From Gammaproteobacteria bacterium (GTDB taxonomy: Bacteria > Pseudomonadota > Gammaproteobacteria > Pseudomonadales > Pseudohongiellaceae): a stretch of 64,000 nt of DNA. The number at the start of each line of letters is the position of its first letter. Position 1 is the first letter of the stretch. The notes beneath the pieces are model-generated. The model worked only from the letters and a program-made list of their open reading frames with translations. It did no database searches and had not been told where the DNA came from. Location of the stretch: the NCBI GenBank assembly GCA_029253585.1, contig JAQWZF010000036.1, positions 1 through 64,000 on the forward strand, written 5' to 3'. Below are positions 7,463 to 16,867 of this stretch, one piece after another. The translations under genes and the position numbers were made by a program.

Positions 7463-9060
7463 TTAATCCATCGCTCTTATTTCTGTTATAGGAATCATTT
7501 CGATATCCTTAAACCTTTCGCTCGCCGGAGAGTTTTCGCCGATTAGATTACCGATGCTGGAGTAGGTGTCAGTAACAAATACAGACTCATTGCCGTGGGT
7601 CTTGCGAGTGATGCCAAAATTAATCCTGTCGCGTTTTTGCTGAGGTATCTGGTTCAACATGTTCTTTGTAGCCCAAACAGAACCGTTTCGGGCAAAATCG
7701 CTAATGCGTGAAGCTTAGTTAATTGTCTCGCCCAGCACGGTGAATTCGACGTGCCCGCCAACATGATAACTGCCAAACCATTCCTGGCCTTCATTCAGCC
7801 CTAATTTTGAAATATTTCGCTAAACCATCCTTTTCTAGCCTGCCATTGCTGCGTAATTCCCTTCATCATTTTCTGCAGTTCGAGAGAGCACTCTATAGCG
7901 TTTAACTTGTAGTCACAGTCTGGCTGCGGTAAAAAGTAGTAAACCATGCCATCGCCAGCGTGCTTGCCGTAAGTTCCATAGAATCGACGAAATATGGGCG
8001 CGCTCTCTTGCCAAATGTTGTTGATCAGCTCGAAGTATTCTTCTGCGGGCAGTTCCGAACAAATTTTTATCGAATTCTGCAGGTCTGCCACCATGACGGT
8101 GACATCGGTGAGATAGGGCCTGCGCCTTTTTATCAATTCATTAATAACCTGATTCCGTCTGCTCAGAAAATCTAGCAGATAATCGTCATCGCGAACCACA
8201 GGGCTGTGGGTGAAAAAAATTCCTTCACGATAGAAGCAGACATAGAGGTCATGTCGTGAAAGATCCCCCGTTGTCGTCTGACAGCATAGTAGGGAAGTGA
8301 ATCATTGGCTCTCTTTCCACTGGTGCAGCGTGATCGTAGACGTCTTTGAGGATACCGAGTTCATCGCCATCCAGCGCCGTGTAGATCTTGATCAATGCCT
8401 GTTGGCTTAGTCTTTTCTTGCCGGCTGCGAGATGAGGGCGTAAGAGCTCCCATATGCGGTCAGGATCTGTCCCCGCTTCGGTGCTGAATAGCAATTTAGT
8501 AGATTACGAGACTCTAGGTCTGTTGGAAGCTTGCTGCTATGGTTGAAAAATGAGTGCTGTGCCTGATTATTCCACCAGATAAGCTCGAAGTTGTTGTTCA
8601 CCATATAGGATGGGCAAGGTAGGTCTTCCAGGCTGCCATCGAAAGAAAGGTTCTGGCTCATCTGTGGTGAGGACAGTCTGCCGGGCGATCCCTGCCCGGC
8701 ATCCGAGGAAAGAGTTCTTGTGGCTTTTTCGAGTTCGATTGCATCCGATGAGCCGGAAAATTCAGAGCTTGTAAATGTAGCTGCGCTTGCTTCGTTTTCC
8801 ACTAACTGTAGCAGGGGAGTGTTGCGCTCGTTAAATTCCCTGGCGATTTGCGCCATGCTTTGGCCCTGCCTCTTTAGTTTCTGCACCTGCTTAATACGTT
8901 CGGCTGCGTCCTCGTGGAAGTAGCCGAGCCGTTTAGCGCGGCTCTCGCTTTCGCTAGGCGCCTTGATTACTGGGTTCGGTAGTGAGCCTAAGGTCACATA
9001 GTTAATGAGTGTGGCTCGAGAAATTCAAGTAATTTCAATAAGTTGTTTGCTAGTCAGCAT
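7463..9060 (-). pseudogene. MerR-PAS-adenylate/guanylate cyclase pseudogene
   Basis: This is one broken reverse-strand gene. From an ATG at 9060 it reads MLTSKQLIEIT-stop-ISRATLINYV, a MerR-type helix-turn-helix with TGA at 9027-9025 where glycine is expected. It then runs to a PAS-like region (about 8620-8500, LPCPSYMVNNNFELIWWNNQ). Shifts near 8495 and 8270 lead into a class III cyclase domain (TVMVADLQNSI, then GTYGKHAGDGMVYYF). A third shift near 7805 precedes GLNEGQEWFGSYHVGGHVEF and TVLGETIN. There a TAA (7717-7715) interrupts before ASRISDFARNGSVWATKNML, and the frame closes at 7463. That makes five lesions in about 530 codons. The ancestor would have coupled a sensor to cyclic nucleotide synthesis. 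Confidence 0.9.
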
Positions 9061-9090
9061 GATTTTCCGCTCATTTCTGAAGTTTGGGCA

Positions 9091-9157
9091 GTATAATTAG
9101 ACAGTATAGACGTGCCAAAAGTAGAAATAGACTGTATGCGAAGCTGTATAATTAGAC
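9091..9157. repeat. Pair of 12-bp direct repeats GTATAATTAGAC
   Basis: Identical 12-mers lie at 9091-9102 and 9146-9157, 55 bases apart. They fall in the gap between the MerR-cyclase pseudogene start (9060, reverse) and glpE (9311, forward). Each contains TATAAT. Related AGTATAGAC and AGACTGTATG fragments lie between them. They could be operator sites or promoter -10 elements, but no matching -35 box is obvious. Confidence 0.4.
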
Positions 9158-9310
9158 TTTATAAGTAGTTGGCTGCAGGCATCCCATGCCTAGGCTATGC
9201 AAGGTTGTTGGGGTATAGATATTCGTAAGGGCGCAGCCCATAGCGTAGGCTGACTGCAGAAGCTGCTATCATTGCGGCTACTCAAGAATATCAGCAGGAA
9301 TTGACAACAG

Positions 9311-9640
9311 ATGGAATTTAAACGAATAGACGTGCATCAGACGCGGGCAATGTTAGATGAAGCGGCCGAGAGCGGCCTTCAATTGGTGGATATACGAGAT
9401 GAGCAGTCCTTTATCAATGGCCGGATCAGCTCAGCACTGCACCTAGACAACAGTGGTGTGCACTCCTTTATTGAAAACGCCGATCAGAGCAAGCCTCTTA
9501 TCGTCTATTGCTATCACGGTAATATGAGCCAATCTGCCGCCGCTTATTTTTCGGAACAGGGATTTGAAGACGCTTACAGTATGGACGGCGGTTTTAGCGA
9601 CTGGGAGGTCAATTTTTCCGACAAGGTTGTGACCGGCTAG
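9311..9640 (+). CDS. glpE: Thiosulfate sulfurtransferase GlpE (single-domain rhodanese)
   Basis: This 109-residue cytoplasmic rhodanese is essentially the length of E. coli GlpE. The active-site loop CYHGNMS (residues 67-73) has catalytic Cys67 and the CxHGNxS pattern that separates GlpE from other rhodaneses. LVDIRDEQSFINGRI near the start and GGFSDWE near the end are also typical. It transfers sulfane sulfur from thiosulfate to cyanide or thioredoxin. The stop codon shares CTAG with the stop of the convergent gene at 9637-10068. Confidence 0.92.
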   Translation: MEFKRIDVHQTRAMLDEAAESGLQLVDIRDEQSFINGRISSALHLDNSGVHSFIENADQSKPLIVYCYHGNMSQSAAAYFSEQGFEDAYSMDGGFSDWEVNFSDKVVTG

Positions 9641-10068
9641 GGCTTAGCCGAATTCTCGAGATCTCGCTTAGCGAACATACGCTTGGCCGTCATTGCCGTT
9701 ACCATGTAGATCATGTTGATCATTGCCCAGGCAAAGATTTCCAGCGTCCACAAGGCATGTGTTTCAGGGTCGACAAATTTGGCGGCCAAGATAAGAAGAG
9801 ACCAGGCGAGCAACCCCACTAGCGGGAGCCCCGAGACCAGCCCCCAATTTCTGTCCCATTGGCGAATTGCAGCAATATTAAGCACGGCGCTTCCGGCCGT
9901 AGCAGCAAACACTATAAGTATGATCAATGTAGTCCAGAGCATCGCTGAGTTGGCTTCGCTTTCGGCGGCTGCTAATACGTTGTTTGATAGGCCTAGTACG
10001 AACAAACTAAAGAGAGCGGCTCGATACTTCGATCTATGGAGAAATTTACTGCTTCTAACACTAGGCAA
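9637..10068 (-). CDS. Small membrane protein of unknown function
   Basis: This 143-residue protein has an N-terminal signal or anchor segment (about residues 17-34, ending ALAAAESEA... from residue 33) and three further hydrophobic helices at about 43-65, 79-97 and 107-127. The charged C-terminus (AKRMFAKRDLENSAKP) suggests an inner-membrane protein with a cytoplasmic tail. I do not recognise the family. It is convergent with glpE and overlaps it by 4 bases. Confidence 0.6.
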   Translation of the reverse strand: MPSVRSSKFLHRSKYRAALFSLFVLGLSNNVLAAAESEANSAMLWTTLIILIVFAATAGSAVLNIAAIRQWDRNWGLVSGLPLVGLLAWSLLILAAKFVDPETHALWTLEIFAWAMINMIYMVTAMTAKRMFAKRDLENSAKP

Positions 10069-10463
10069 AGTCTGTTTCCTTGTTGCTCTATTTCTGTGCG
10101 CTGTCAGTTAGATAGCGCCTGAGATGCGGTTCCAGCTTGCTGCTTAATCTCAGAATGCGCAACGGGATTAAAACAAAGTCAGCTGATTTGGGAAAGGATT
10201 CTTTTGTGCGTTTCTACTTTTAGGCAGTCTTGTAACTATGTAGGCATAGTCGCAAATAGCAGCTCAATTGGCTTAGCTACGATGATTCTGTGCAGCTCAG
10301 GTGTTTGGCACAGGGGTTTGACATAGGGTGTTAGTACAGAAGTTTAGTCCAATCGGGATTCTACTTAGTCGAACAACATTCCACTAAATTATTAATTGCT
10401 AGTCCTTTTACGCAGACCATGGGCAGGTAAACTATCTAGACAATCATTCTTCGGGAGTAATCA
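10069..10463. other. Intergenic region, no gene seen
   Basis: This divergent spacer lies between the reverse-strand membrane gene and the decayed lipoprotein gene. No coding frame, RNA gene or clear hairpin was recognised. A GGGAG ribosome-binding site directly precedes the ATG at 10464. Confidence 0.4.
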
Positions 10464-11384
10464 ATGAATATACGAGTTTCTACTGGGCTAATTTTACTAG
10501 CCACACTTACAGCTTGTGCAAACGGTCTTTCTTCTAGCCTGGCGCCAGATCGAATAATTGCCGAACGCGGAGGATTTGTTCCTGAAGGAATCGAGTATGA
10601 CAATAATCGTAACCGGTTTCTTGTCGGGTCGATCGCCGATGGCACCATATACGAAGTCACTTCCAGTGGCAGACTTGTTACTGCTATTGCTTCGCCAGAT
10701 CTAAACGCCTCCGTGGGTATAGAAGTCGATGAAGTGCGCGATCAGCTATTCGTTGCGAACTCGAATACGGCAACTGCTAACGGAGCCGCCGAACTGGGGT
10801 ATCTATGATCTTGCTACTGGCGAGCAGACAGCTATTGTCGATCTGACTGCAAGCATTCCCAATAAGCCAAGCGACTCTGGCCATTTTGCGAGTGATGTGG
10901 CGGTGAGTTTGACAGGTGTTGCTTATGTCACTGACAGCAGAATGAAGATCGTCTACAAAGTTAACCGTTATCATCAAGCGAGCGTGTTACTAGATTTTTA
11001 TATATAGATGCTGAATATGGGTTGAACGGAATTGAGTATCACCCGTCTGGCATTTTAATAGTGGCTTCACCTGCTACAGCCTAACTACTTAGGATTCCGG
11101 TCGACAATCCGCAACGCTGGGCAGTGATAGACCTAGATTTTCCTGCGACAGGTGGAGATGGCTTGGTATGGGCATCTGGCGGAAGTCTGGCGGTAATATC
11201 CAATAATAGTAGCCGCGTAAGCAGTTACCTCAGCGATGATAATTGGCGTACAGCTCGACTGAGCGGTATGGCTATTTATTCAGGGCAGTCCTCGACGGGC
11301 GCGGTAGTTGGTGATGAGATTTATGTTGTACAGCCACATTTTTCAGACGCTGAACCGCCTGAAATAGTGCGCGCGAAGTTTTAA
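10464..11384 (+). pseudogene. Beta-propeller (SMP-30-like) lipoprotein pseudogene
   Basis: The first segment (10464-10808) starts with a lipoprotein signal (LILLATLTACANG, Cys18) and the propeller-like VPEGIEYDNNRNRFLVGSIA. A frameshift near 10793 leads into GIYDLATGEQTAIVDLTASI and HFASDVAVSLTGVAYVTDS. A second shift near 11005 leads into AEYGLNGIEYHPSGILIVAS. A TAA at 11082-11084 interrupts that frame, which then runs on through IPVDNPQRW to the stop at 11384. Three lesions in an otherwise collinear gene of about 300 codons indicate a dead gene. The ancestor resembled SMP-30/gluconolactonase-type periplasmic propellers; the substrate is unknown. Confidence 0.82.
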
Positions 11385-11774
11385 AGCTAGCAAACCATTG
11401 AGGGACATGGCCGACTCCATAGGGCTGGGGATGCTAGCGTTTCGTGCTAAGCATCCAGGTTCTTCATAGCAAGGCACTGGCAGTGCGCTCGCTCTAACAG
11501 CCTCAATCTAACTTTAGCTCTAGCTCTACCTCTGTCTACATCTGCATTCCAATCGTAAATAGGATCTAGTGCAAGAAGCCAAAGCTAAATGTTTTGTCAA
11601 ATCCTATAGCACGCCTATAACTTCAATCGTGTTAACGGTCCTCAACTTTTCGCCCGGGCTTTTCTTAAGCGTTACCGCGTCGAGCGCCATCACAGCTTGA
11701 ATCAATAGCTTTGCTAGCTCCTTAATACTGAGCATAGCTGCAGCTATTCATTCTGCAGTTTGAAGGCTGTCGAT
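11385..11774. other. Intergenic region, no confident gene
   Basis: This lies downstream of both the dead propeller gene and the reverse-strand AbgT gene. A short reverse frame at 11604-11735 (43 codons, MLSIKELAKLL...) lacks a ribosome-binding site and a recognised family, and I do not call it a gene. No terminator hairpin was identified. Confidence 0.35.
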
Positions 11775-13355
11775 TTATTGCAAGACGAACTCTACAGGTG
11801 CGTTCGGTCCGAGCAATAATCCCAGTACAACCCAGATTATAGTGAGCAGCAAACCTGAACCTAATAGAACCATCGAGTAGGGCAGCATCGTCGCGGCCAG
11901 ACTTCCTAGGCCGAACCCTTTCTGCCAGCGCTGACAGAACACCAGTATCAGAGGAAAGTAGGGCATGAGAGGCGTGATGATATTTGTTGCGCCATCGCCA
12001 ACACGGTAGGCCGCCGTGCTCATCTCTGGGCTGATACCAATTAACATCAGCATAGGCACTAGTACGGGAGCGAGAAGGGCCCATTTAGCACTTGCGGAGC
12101 CTATAAATAAATTGATTGTCGCGCCAAATAATATGATTAATGCCATTAAGATCGAATCGGGCAGACTCGATCCCTCTAGAACTGCCGCCCCTTTGATCGC
12201 GAAAATAAGCCCGAGGTTGGACCAGTTGAACATGGCAACAAAATGCGCGGCGGTGAATGCGAGTACAAGATAATAGGAGAGGTCGGCCATTGCGTCGGTC
12301 ATCATCTTCACGATGTCGCGATGGCTCGTGACCGAGCCAGCGGCGGAACCGTAGGCCCATCCAGCCGCAAGAAAGAGAAAGAAGAAGCCAGCTACCAGAG
12401 ACTGAAACATCGGTGTCAGCCTTGCTTCGGGATTGGCATCTTCATTAATCAGTGGCGTGCCCGGGCCAATAGTAAGAAATACCCAGAGTGCGATAATGGC
12501 CAGACATGCATAACCGGCGCGCGCCAATCCCTTGCGTTCTGCATCACTTAGCGTGGTACTTGGATCTTTGATGACGCCAGCGGTACTACTCTCGGCATCA
12601 CCCGGCGCTATAGGTGCCAGGCGCGGCTCTATGATCTTATCAGTCACGTACCAGATTGAGGGTAAGAACACGAAAGTCATCGCGATGATGAAATACGCAT
12701 TGCCGGCAATATTGGCATCCCATGAGGGCTGGATAGTTTCGGCCGCGGCCTCGGTAATACCAAATAGTAGGGCGTCTAGCTGGCCCGGCAATAAATTGGC
12801 CGAGAAGCCACCGGAGACTCCGGCGAATGCGGCGGCGATGCCCGCTATAGGATGGCGACCGGCTGCAGCGAAGATCACGCCAGCCAGAGGTATGAGAACA
12901 ACATAGGCGGCATCGGCTGCTAAGTTGCCGACCATGCCGATGAGTGCAACCGCCGGTGTTAGCAGAAACCTGGGTGCCTTAGATACGGCGCCACTCATTG
13001 CGGAGGCGAAAAGGCCGGATCGCTCTGCTACCCCCGCGCCTAACATAACCACCAACACATAACCGAGTGGATGGAATCCAGTAAAGGTTACCGGCATATC
13101 TACCAGTAATCGTTGAATATTTGCAGCTGACAGGAGACTCTCTGCATTCACCATAATGGCATTGCCCGCAGCATCTACCTGGGTAGGGTGAGCAGCAGAG
13201 ACGCCTACAAGTGCGGCGAGGACGCTTACAGCTATGACAACCGCAATACAATAAAGAAAGATGAATACGGGGTCGGGCAGCTTATTTCCCGACTTTTCAA
13301 TCCAGGCTAGAATGCCTTTAACTTCATTGGCTTGTGTTTGAATATCCTCAGTCAT
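11775..13355 (-). CDS. AbgT-family transporter
   Basis: This 526-residue inner-membrane protein of the AbgT family begins with the characteristic WIEKSGNKLPDPVFIFLYCI. Family blocks include FTGFHPLGYVLVVMLGAGVA, NLAADAAYVVLIPLAGVIFA and, near the C-terminus, AYRVGDGATNIITPLMPYFP. Characterised members import p-aminobenzoyl-glutamate (E. coli AbgT) or export antimetabolites such as sulfonamides (MtrF type). The sequence does not decide which applies. There are no abgA/abgB hydrolase genes beside it. pabB at 22842-24221 makes the same p-aminobenzoate moiety but is not adjacent. Confidence 0.9.
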   Translation of the reverse strand: MTEDIQTQANEVKGILAWIEKSGNKLPDPVFIFLYCIAVVIAVSVLAALVGVSAAHPTQVDAAGNAIMVNAESLLSAANIQRLLVDMPVTFTGFHPLGYVLVVMLGAGVAERSGLFASAMSGAVSKAPRFLLTPAVALIGMVGNLAADAAYVVLIPLAGVIFAAAGRHPIAGIAAAFAGVSGGFSANLLPGQLDALLFGITEAAAETIQPSWDANIAGNAYFIIAMTFVFLPSIWYVTDKIIEPRLAPIAPGDAESSTAGVIKDPSTTLSDAERKGLARAGYACLAIIALWVFLTIGPGTPLINEDANPEARLTPMFQSLVAGFFFLFLAAGWAYGSAAGSVTSHRDIVKMMTDAMADLSYYLVLAFTAAHFVAMFNWSNLGLIFAIKGAAVLEGSSLPDSILMALIILFGATINLFIGSASAKWALLAPVLVPMLMLIGISPEMSTAAYRVGDGATNIITPLMPYFPLILVFCQRWQKGFGLGSLAATMLPYSMVLLGSGLLLTIIWVVLGLLLGPNAPVEFVLQ

Positions 13356-13438
13356 TATTAATCTTCCTGCTAGCTGATGCTTTTATATCGCGGTCTTTTA
13401 GAAATTTGTAGTAAATTCTCTGCTGCTATGGCCAGGCC

Positions 13439-14776
13439 CTAGCGGAGTAAACGGAAAAAAGTATTGAGTTCGTTTATGTAGCTCTCGGGCTGCTCCAACG
13501 CTGCAAAGTGGCCACCTTGATCCATTAGCGTGTAGTGCCGTAAGTCATAGGCGGCTTCGACCCAAGACTTGGGTGTTATGTAGATTTCCGCCGGATAGAC
13601 GGCGGCACCGGTTGGTACATCAATATATTCGATAGGCTTGGCAACCGGGGTCTTGCTGTTCTCATAGTAAATGCGCGCAGAGGAAGTAATCGTTTCTGTA
13701 TACCAATAGATGGAAATATTGGTCAGCAGCTCATCTTTAGTGAAGTGATTATCCAGATAGCCATCGGCACCCTGGGGCATATCGCTCCAACCGTGGAATT
13801 TCTCAACAATCCAGGCGGCAAGCCCGGCAGGCGAATCATTTAATCCATAACCTAAGCTTTGTGGTTTAGTTCTTTGTATCTGCTGATAACCCACTTCATT
13901 CTGCATATAGGCAGTGCGTGCTTCGCGTAGCGTGCTTTCTGCCTCGGATACATTATTTCTTACCGTCTCGTCAGCGGGAGGGTTCGCTAAGACCATATTA
14001 GAGTGAAGCCCTATCAAGCGATCGGGATAGTTGTTGGCGAGGTAGCGATTAATAATGGCACCCCAATCACCGCCGGCTATGGCGTATTGTTCGTAGCCGA
14101 GTCGCTCCATGAGTGCGGCAAGCATGTGCGCAAATTTTTCCGGGCTGTAGCCTGGCTGGTTAGGCTTCTCTGAAAAACCGAAACCGGGAAGCGACGGCGC
14201 TATTACGTGATAAGAGTCTGTGCTGTTTCCGCCATGGGCTACAGGGTCAGTAAGTGGCCCAATGATTTTGGTGAACTCGGCCACCGATCCTGGCCAGCCG
14301 TGAACGACCATAAGCGGAATCGCATTGGGGTTCTCTGAGCGCTGATGAATAAAATGCATATCTAAACCATCGATTTCTGTTTTGAACTGATCGAATTGAT
14401 TTAATTGAGATTCTTGTTCACGCCAATCAAAATCATTCCGCCAATAACTAAGCAATTCAGCGAGATAACTTGAGTCGGTTCCGTATTCCCAGCTTGTCTG
14501 CCTTAGTTGATCAGGCATTCGAGTCGCGGCAAGTCTTCGCTGTAGGTCTTCGATCGCGGCATCTGAAACTTGGATCTCGAAGGGAAGGATGGGTGCATTG
14601 TTGGCAAGTTTTGCTTCTGGCATCGATGTCTCATTTGGCATTGGTTGGCTGTTGGCTAGGGTGTCGGGCTTGCGGGTAAGCAGATCGGGCTTAGCGAATG
14701 CTAGCGAGCAGAGTAGAATCGCCAGGGATAGTAGCCCAATTCGTTTAAACGGAAGGTCTGATAATCTTGATCGCAT
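13439..14776 (-). CDS. Exported epoxide hydrolase (alpha/beta-hydrolase with EHN domain)
   Basis: This 445-residue enzyme has an N-terminal membrane/signal segment (about residues 11-29), so it probably acts in the periplasm. Residues 65-175 form the epoxide hydrolase N-terminal domain (PFEIQVSDAAIEDLQRRLAA). The alpha/beta-hydrolase core follows, with the oxyanion motif HGWPGS (159-164), nucleophile Asp237 in GGDWG, and the C-terminal histidine in GGHFAALEQPE (His423). EKFHGWSD and YWYTETITSSARIYYE are typical of microsomal-type bacterial epoxide hydrolases. The reaction opens epoxides to diols through an aspartyl ester. It shares orientation with the AbgT gene about 80 bases downstream and may be co-transcribed. 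The natural substrate is unknown. Confidence 0.9.
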   Translation of the reverse strand: MRSRLSDLPFKRIGLLSLAILLCSLAFAKPDLLTRKPDTLANSQPMPNETSMPEAKLANNAPILPFEIQVSDAAIEDLQRRLAATRMPDQLRQTSWEYGTDSSYLAELLSYWRNDFDWREQESQLNQFDQFKTEIDGLDMHFIHQRSENPNAIPLMVVHGWPGSVAEFTKIIGPLTDPVAHGGNSTDSYHVIAPSLPGFGFSEKPNQPGYSPEKFAHMLAALMERLGYEQYAIAGGDWGAIINRYLANNYPDRLIGLHSNMVLANPPADETVRNNVSEAESTLREARTAYMQNEVGYQQIQRTKPQSLGYGLNDSPAGLAAWIVEKFHGWSDMPQGADGYLDNHFTKDELLTNISIYWYTETITSSARIYYENSKTPVAKPIEYIDVPTGAAVYPAEIYITPKSWVEAAYDLRHYTLMDQGGHFAALEQPESYINELNTFFRLLR

Positions 14777-14813
14777 TGGCTGCCTCTTTGTGGATAGTGG
14801 TTAGATATTTCTT

Positions 14814-15989
14814 CTATTTTTTTTGCATTTCTATCAATGTCTTAGTAAGTATTTCTAATGCTGAATCAACTTCTTCTTTGCTCACGTTGAGTGCGGGCAG
14901 CAAACGGATGCTATTTGCTCCCGCCTTCACTACAAGCAGTTTGTGGTTCTGCAGGTGCGCAATCAGTTGCCCTGCATCTGTTAGGCAATACAGGCCTAGC
15001 ATTAAGCCAAGACCTCTAACTTCACAAAGCAGCGTAGGGAAGCGTTCAACCAGTAGTTCTAATTCCTCCTTAAAATAGACTCCCATATTTCTGACATTGC
15101 TCAGAAAAATATCATCGACCAGCTCATCTAGAACCGCGTTCCCTACTGCTGTGGCAAGAGGGTTTCCGCCGAAAGTACTGCCATGACTGCCAGGCGCCAG
15201 AGCTAGAGCTACTTTTTCTATAGCCAAACAAGCACCAATAGGAAAGCCGCCGCCGAGCCCCTTCGCCGAGGCGAGCAGGTCCGGGGAGGCACCTAACTGC
15301 TGGTAAGCATAGAGGCTGCCAGTTCGTGCGATACCACACTGCACCTCGTCAAACATGAGTAAAATATCATGAGAGTCACACAAATCTCTGACAGCCTTAA
15401 GAAATTCGGTGCTGGAAACAGTGATTCCTCCTTCACCCTGAACCGGTTCAATTACAATTGCAGCTGTATTTTCGCTTATGAGGGCCTTCAATGAATCTAT
15501 GTTTCCAAATTCAGCTTGATCGAAGCCTGGATCACCAACGATGAAGCCTTCGCAATGTGCTGGATTGGCTGCGGATGCGATCGCGGCGAGGCTTCTTCCA
15601 TGGAATGCGCCAGTCATCGATATTATGCGATTGCGGTGAGATTGGCCTTTGTCGTGGAAATAACGACGGATAGCTTTGAAACCGCATTCGATAGCCTCGG
15701 TACCCGAATTGCAGAAGAAAACCCGATCAGCAAATGTATTCGCTGCCAGCTTCGCAGCCAACTCTTCTCCTGCTTCTATATTGTAGAGATTCGAAGTATG
15801 CCAGAGTCGCTTTGACTGTTGCGTCAGGGCATCGATCAATTTCGGATTGCAATGGCCCAGACTGTTGACTGCTATGCCCATAGCAAAATCGAGATAACGC
15901 TCACCCTCTTTGGTAAATAAATAAGAGCCTTCGCCGTGATCAAATTTCAGCTCTCGAGTTCCGTAGTTCTGCATGAGGGCAGAGCTCAT
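14814..15989 (-). CDS. argD: Acetylornithine aminotransferase
   Basis: This 391-residue PLP-dependent class III aminotransferase matches the ArgD length. Visible landmarks are NSGTEA (94-99), the GAFHGRS loop (128-133), EPVQGEGG (181-188), DEVQCGI (214-220) and PLP lysine 243 in SAKGLGGGFPIG. GSTFGGNPLA follows. It converts N-acetylglutamate semialdehyde to N2-acetylornithine in arginine synthesis, and ArgD enzymes often also serve lysine synthesis. It lies upstream of the epoxide hydrolase gene on the same strand with a short gap, though the two have no obvious metabolic link. Confidence 0.93.
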   Translation of the reverse strand: MSSALMQNYGTRELKFDHGEGSYLFTKEGERYLDFAMGIAVNSLGHCNPKLIDALTQQSKRLWHTSNLYNIEAGEELAAKLAANTFADRVFFCNSGTEAIECGFKAIRRYFHDKGQSHRNRIISMTGAFHGRSLAAIASAANPAHCEGFIVGDPGFDQAEFGNIDSLKALISENTAAIVIEPVQGEGGITVSSTEFLKAVRDLCDSHDILLMFDEVQCGIARTGSLYAYQQLGASPDLLASAKGLGGGFPIGACLAIEKVALALAPGSHGSTFGGNPLATAVGNAVLDELVDDIFLSNVRNMGVYFKEELELLVERFPTLLCEVRGLGLMLGLYCLTDAGQLIAHLQNHKLLVVKAGANSIRLLPALNVSKEEVDSALEILTKTLIEMQKK

Positions 15990-16107
15990 ATGTATATCCT
16001 AAGTCTCTAAATTGATTGATTTGCTTACTGCTATAGCTTAAAAAAATCAGCGGCAGTTTGCAGGATTAGAGTGTATCATTCTATGCAGAAATTACAGATG
16101 AGAATCC

Positions 16108-16747
16108 GTGATTGTTCCTGTTAAGAAAAAATCACTGGAGCTACCCGACAGCAATTCTGCATTGCCGGACAGGGCAGAAGCAATTCAAGCTGCAACCGAC
16201 CATATTGTATCCGGTAATCGCTTTGTCGAACCCCTGTCCGAACATCTGGAGAAAGCGGTATTCGGACTTGCGTGTTGCTGTGGCGCCGAAAGATAATTTA
16301 GGGAGCTAGAAGGCGTATTTATTACTGCCGCATGTTATACAGGGCATTCCCATAACCCTTCCTATGAAGATGAATGTTCTGGGGACGCCGGGCATACCGA
16401 AGTCGTCCTTGTCTTTTTTGACACAGGCAAAACTTCCTATCTAAATTTGTTTGCTGCTCTGTGGGAGTCCCATGCCCTGACTCAAGGCATGCGTCAGGGC
16501 AGCGATCAGGGTCCTCAGTATCGTTCAGTTATCTATACCAGCTGCGCAAAGCAAGCTATAGCCGCCAAGGCCAGGAGCGAGGCATTTTCGAGTGCGCTCA
16601 GTGGTAAAAGTTATTTTTTATAATTAAAAAAATCAGAGATTTGCCCGATTTTTATTATGCTGCAGATCATCCTTAGCATATATGGCGAAGAACTCCGGTG
16701 GTTACTGTGGTCTTGCCGGCACCGGTATCTGTTACCGGGCAGATTAA
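16108..16747 (+). pseudogene. msrA: msrA pseudogene (methionine sulfoxide reductase A)
   Basis: The translation follows MsrA end to end, but broken. LPDSNSALPDRAEAI is followed by HLEKAVFGLACCCGAER, where the invariant catalytic GCFWG has become ACCCG. Then comes a TAA at 16294-16296. The same frame continues ELEGVFITAACY, SYEDECSGDAGHTEVVLVFF, LTQGMRQGSDQGPQYRSVIY and stops at 16621-16623. A shifted frame gives IRDLPDFYYAADHP and another stop. A further shift gives YMAKNSGGYCGLAGTGICY, the MsrA C-terminus with its recycling cysteines, ending at 16747. Nonsense, frameshift and active-site missense changes together mean long-standing loss of function. Confidence 0.93.
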
Positions 16748-16867
16748 GGTTCTAGCCTGTTTGATTGGCGGCCGGAGGCCTCATCGTTACTTGGTTTAGC
16801 TGGGGACTGAAGCAGCTGTAACTGCCTATTTCTCTAGAGGAAAGAATTCTCTGATCTCGGTTTCTTT

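Noticed and set aside
11604-11735. 43-codon reverse frame downstream of the AbgT gene
   Set aside because: There is no ribosome-binding site or known family, and it is too short to separate from chance.
12085-12360. Overlapping frames within the AbgT gene (and similar frames in purB, clpA, ftsK)
   Set aside because: These are alternative-frame shadows of strongly supported genes, with no family resemblance of their own.
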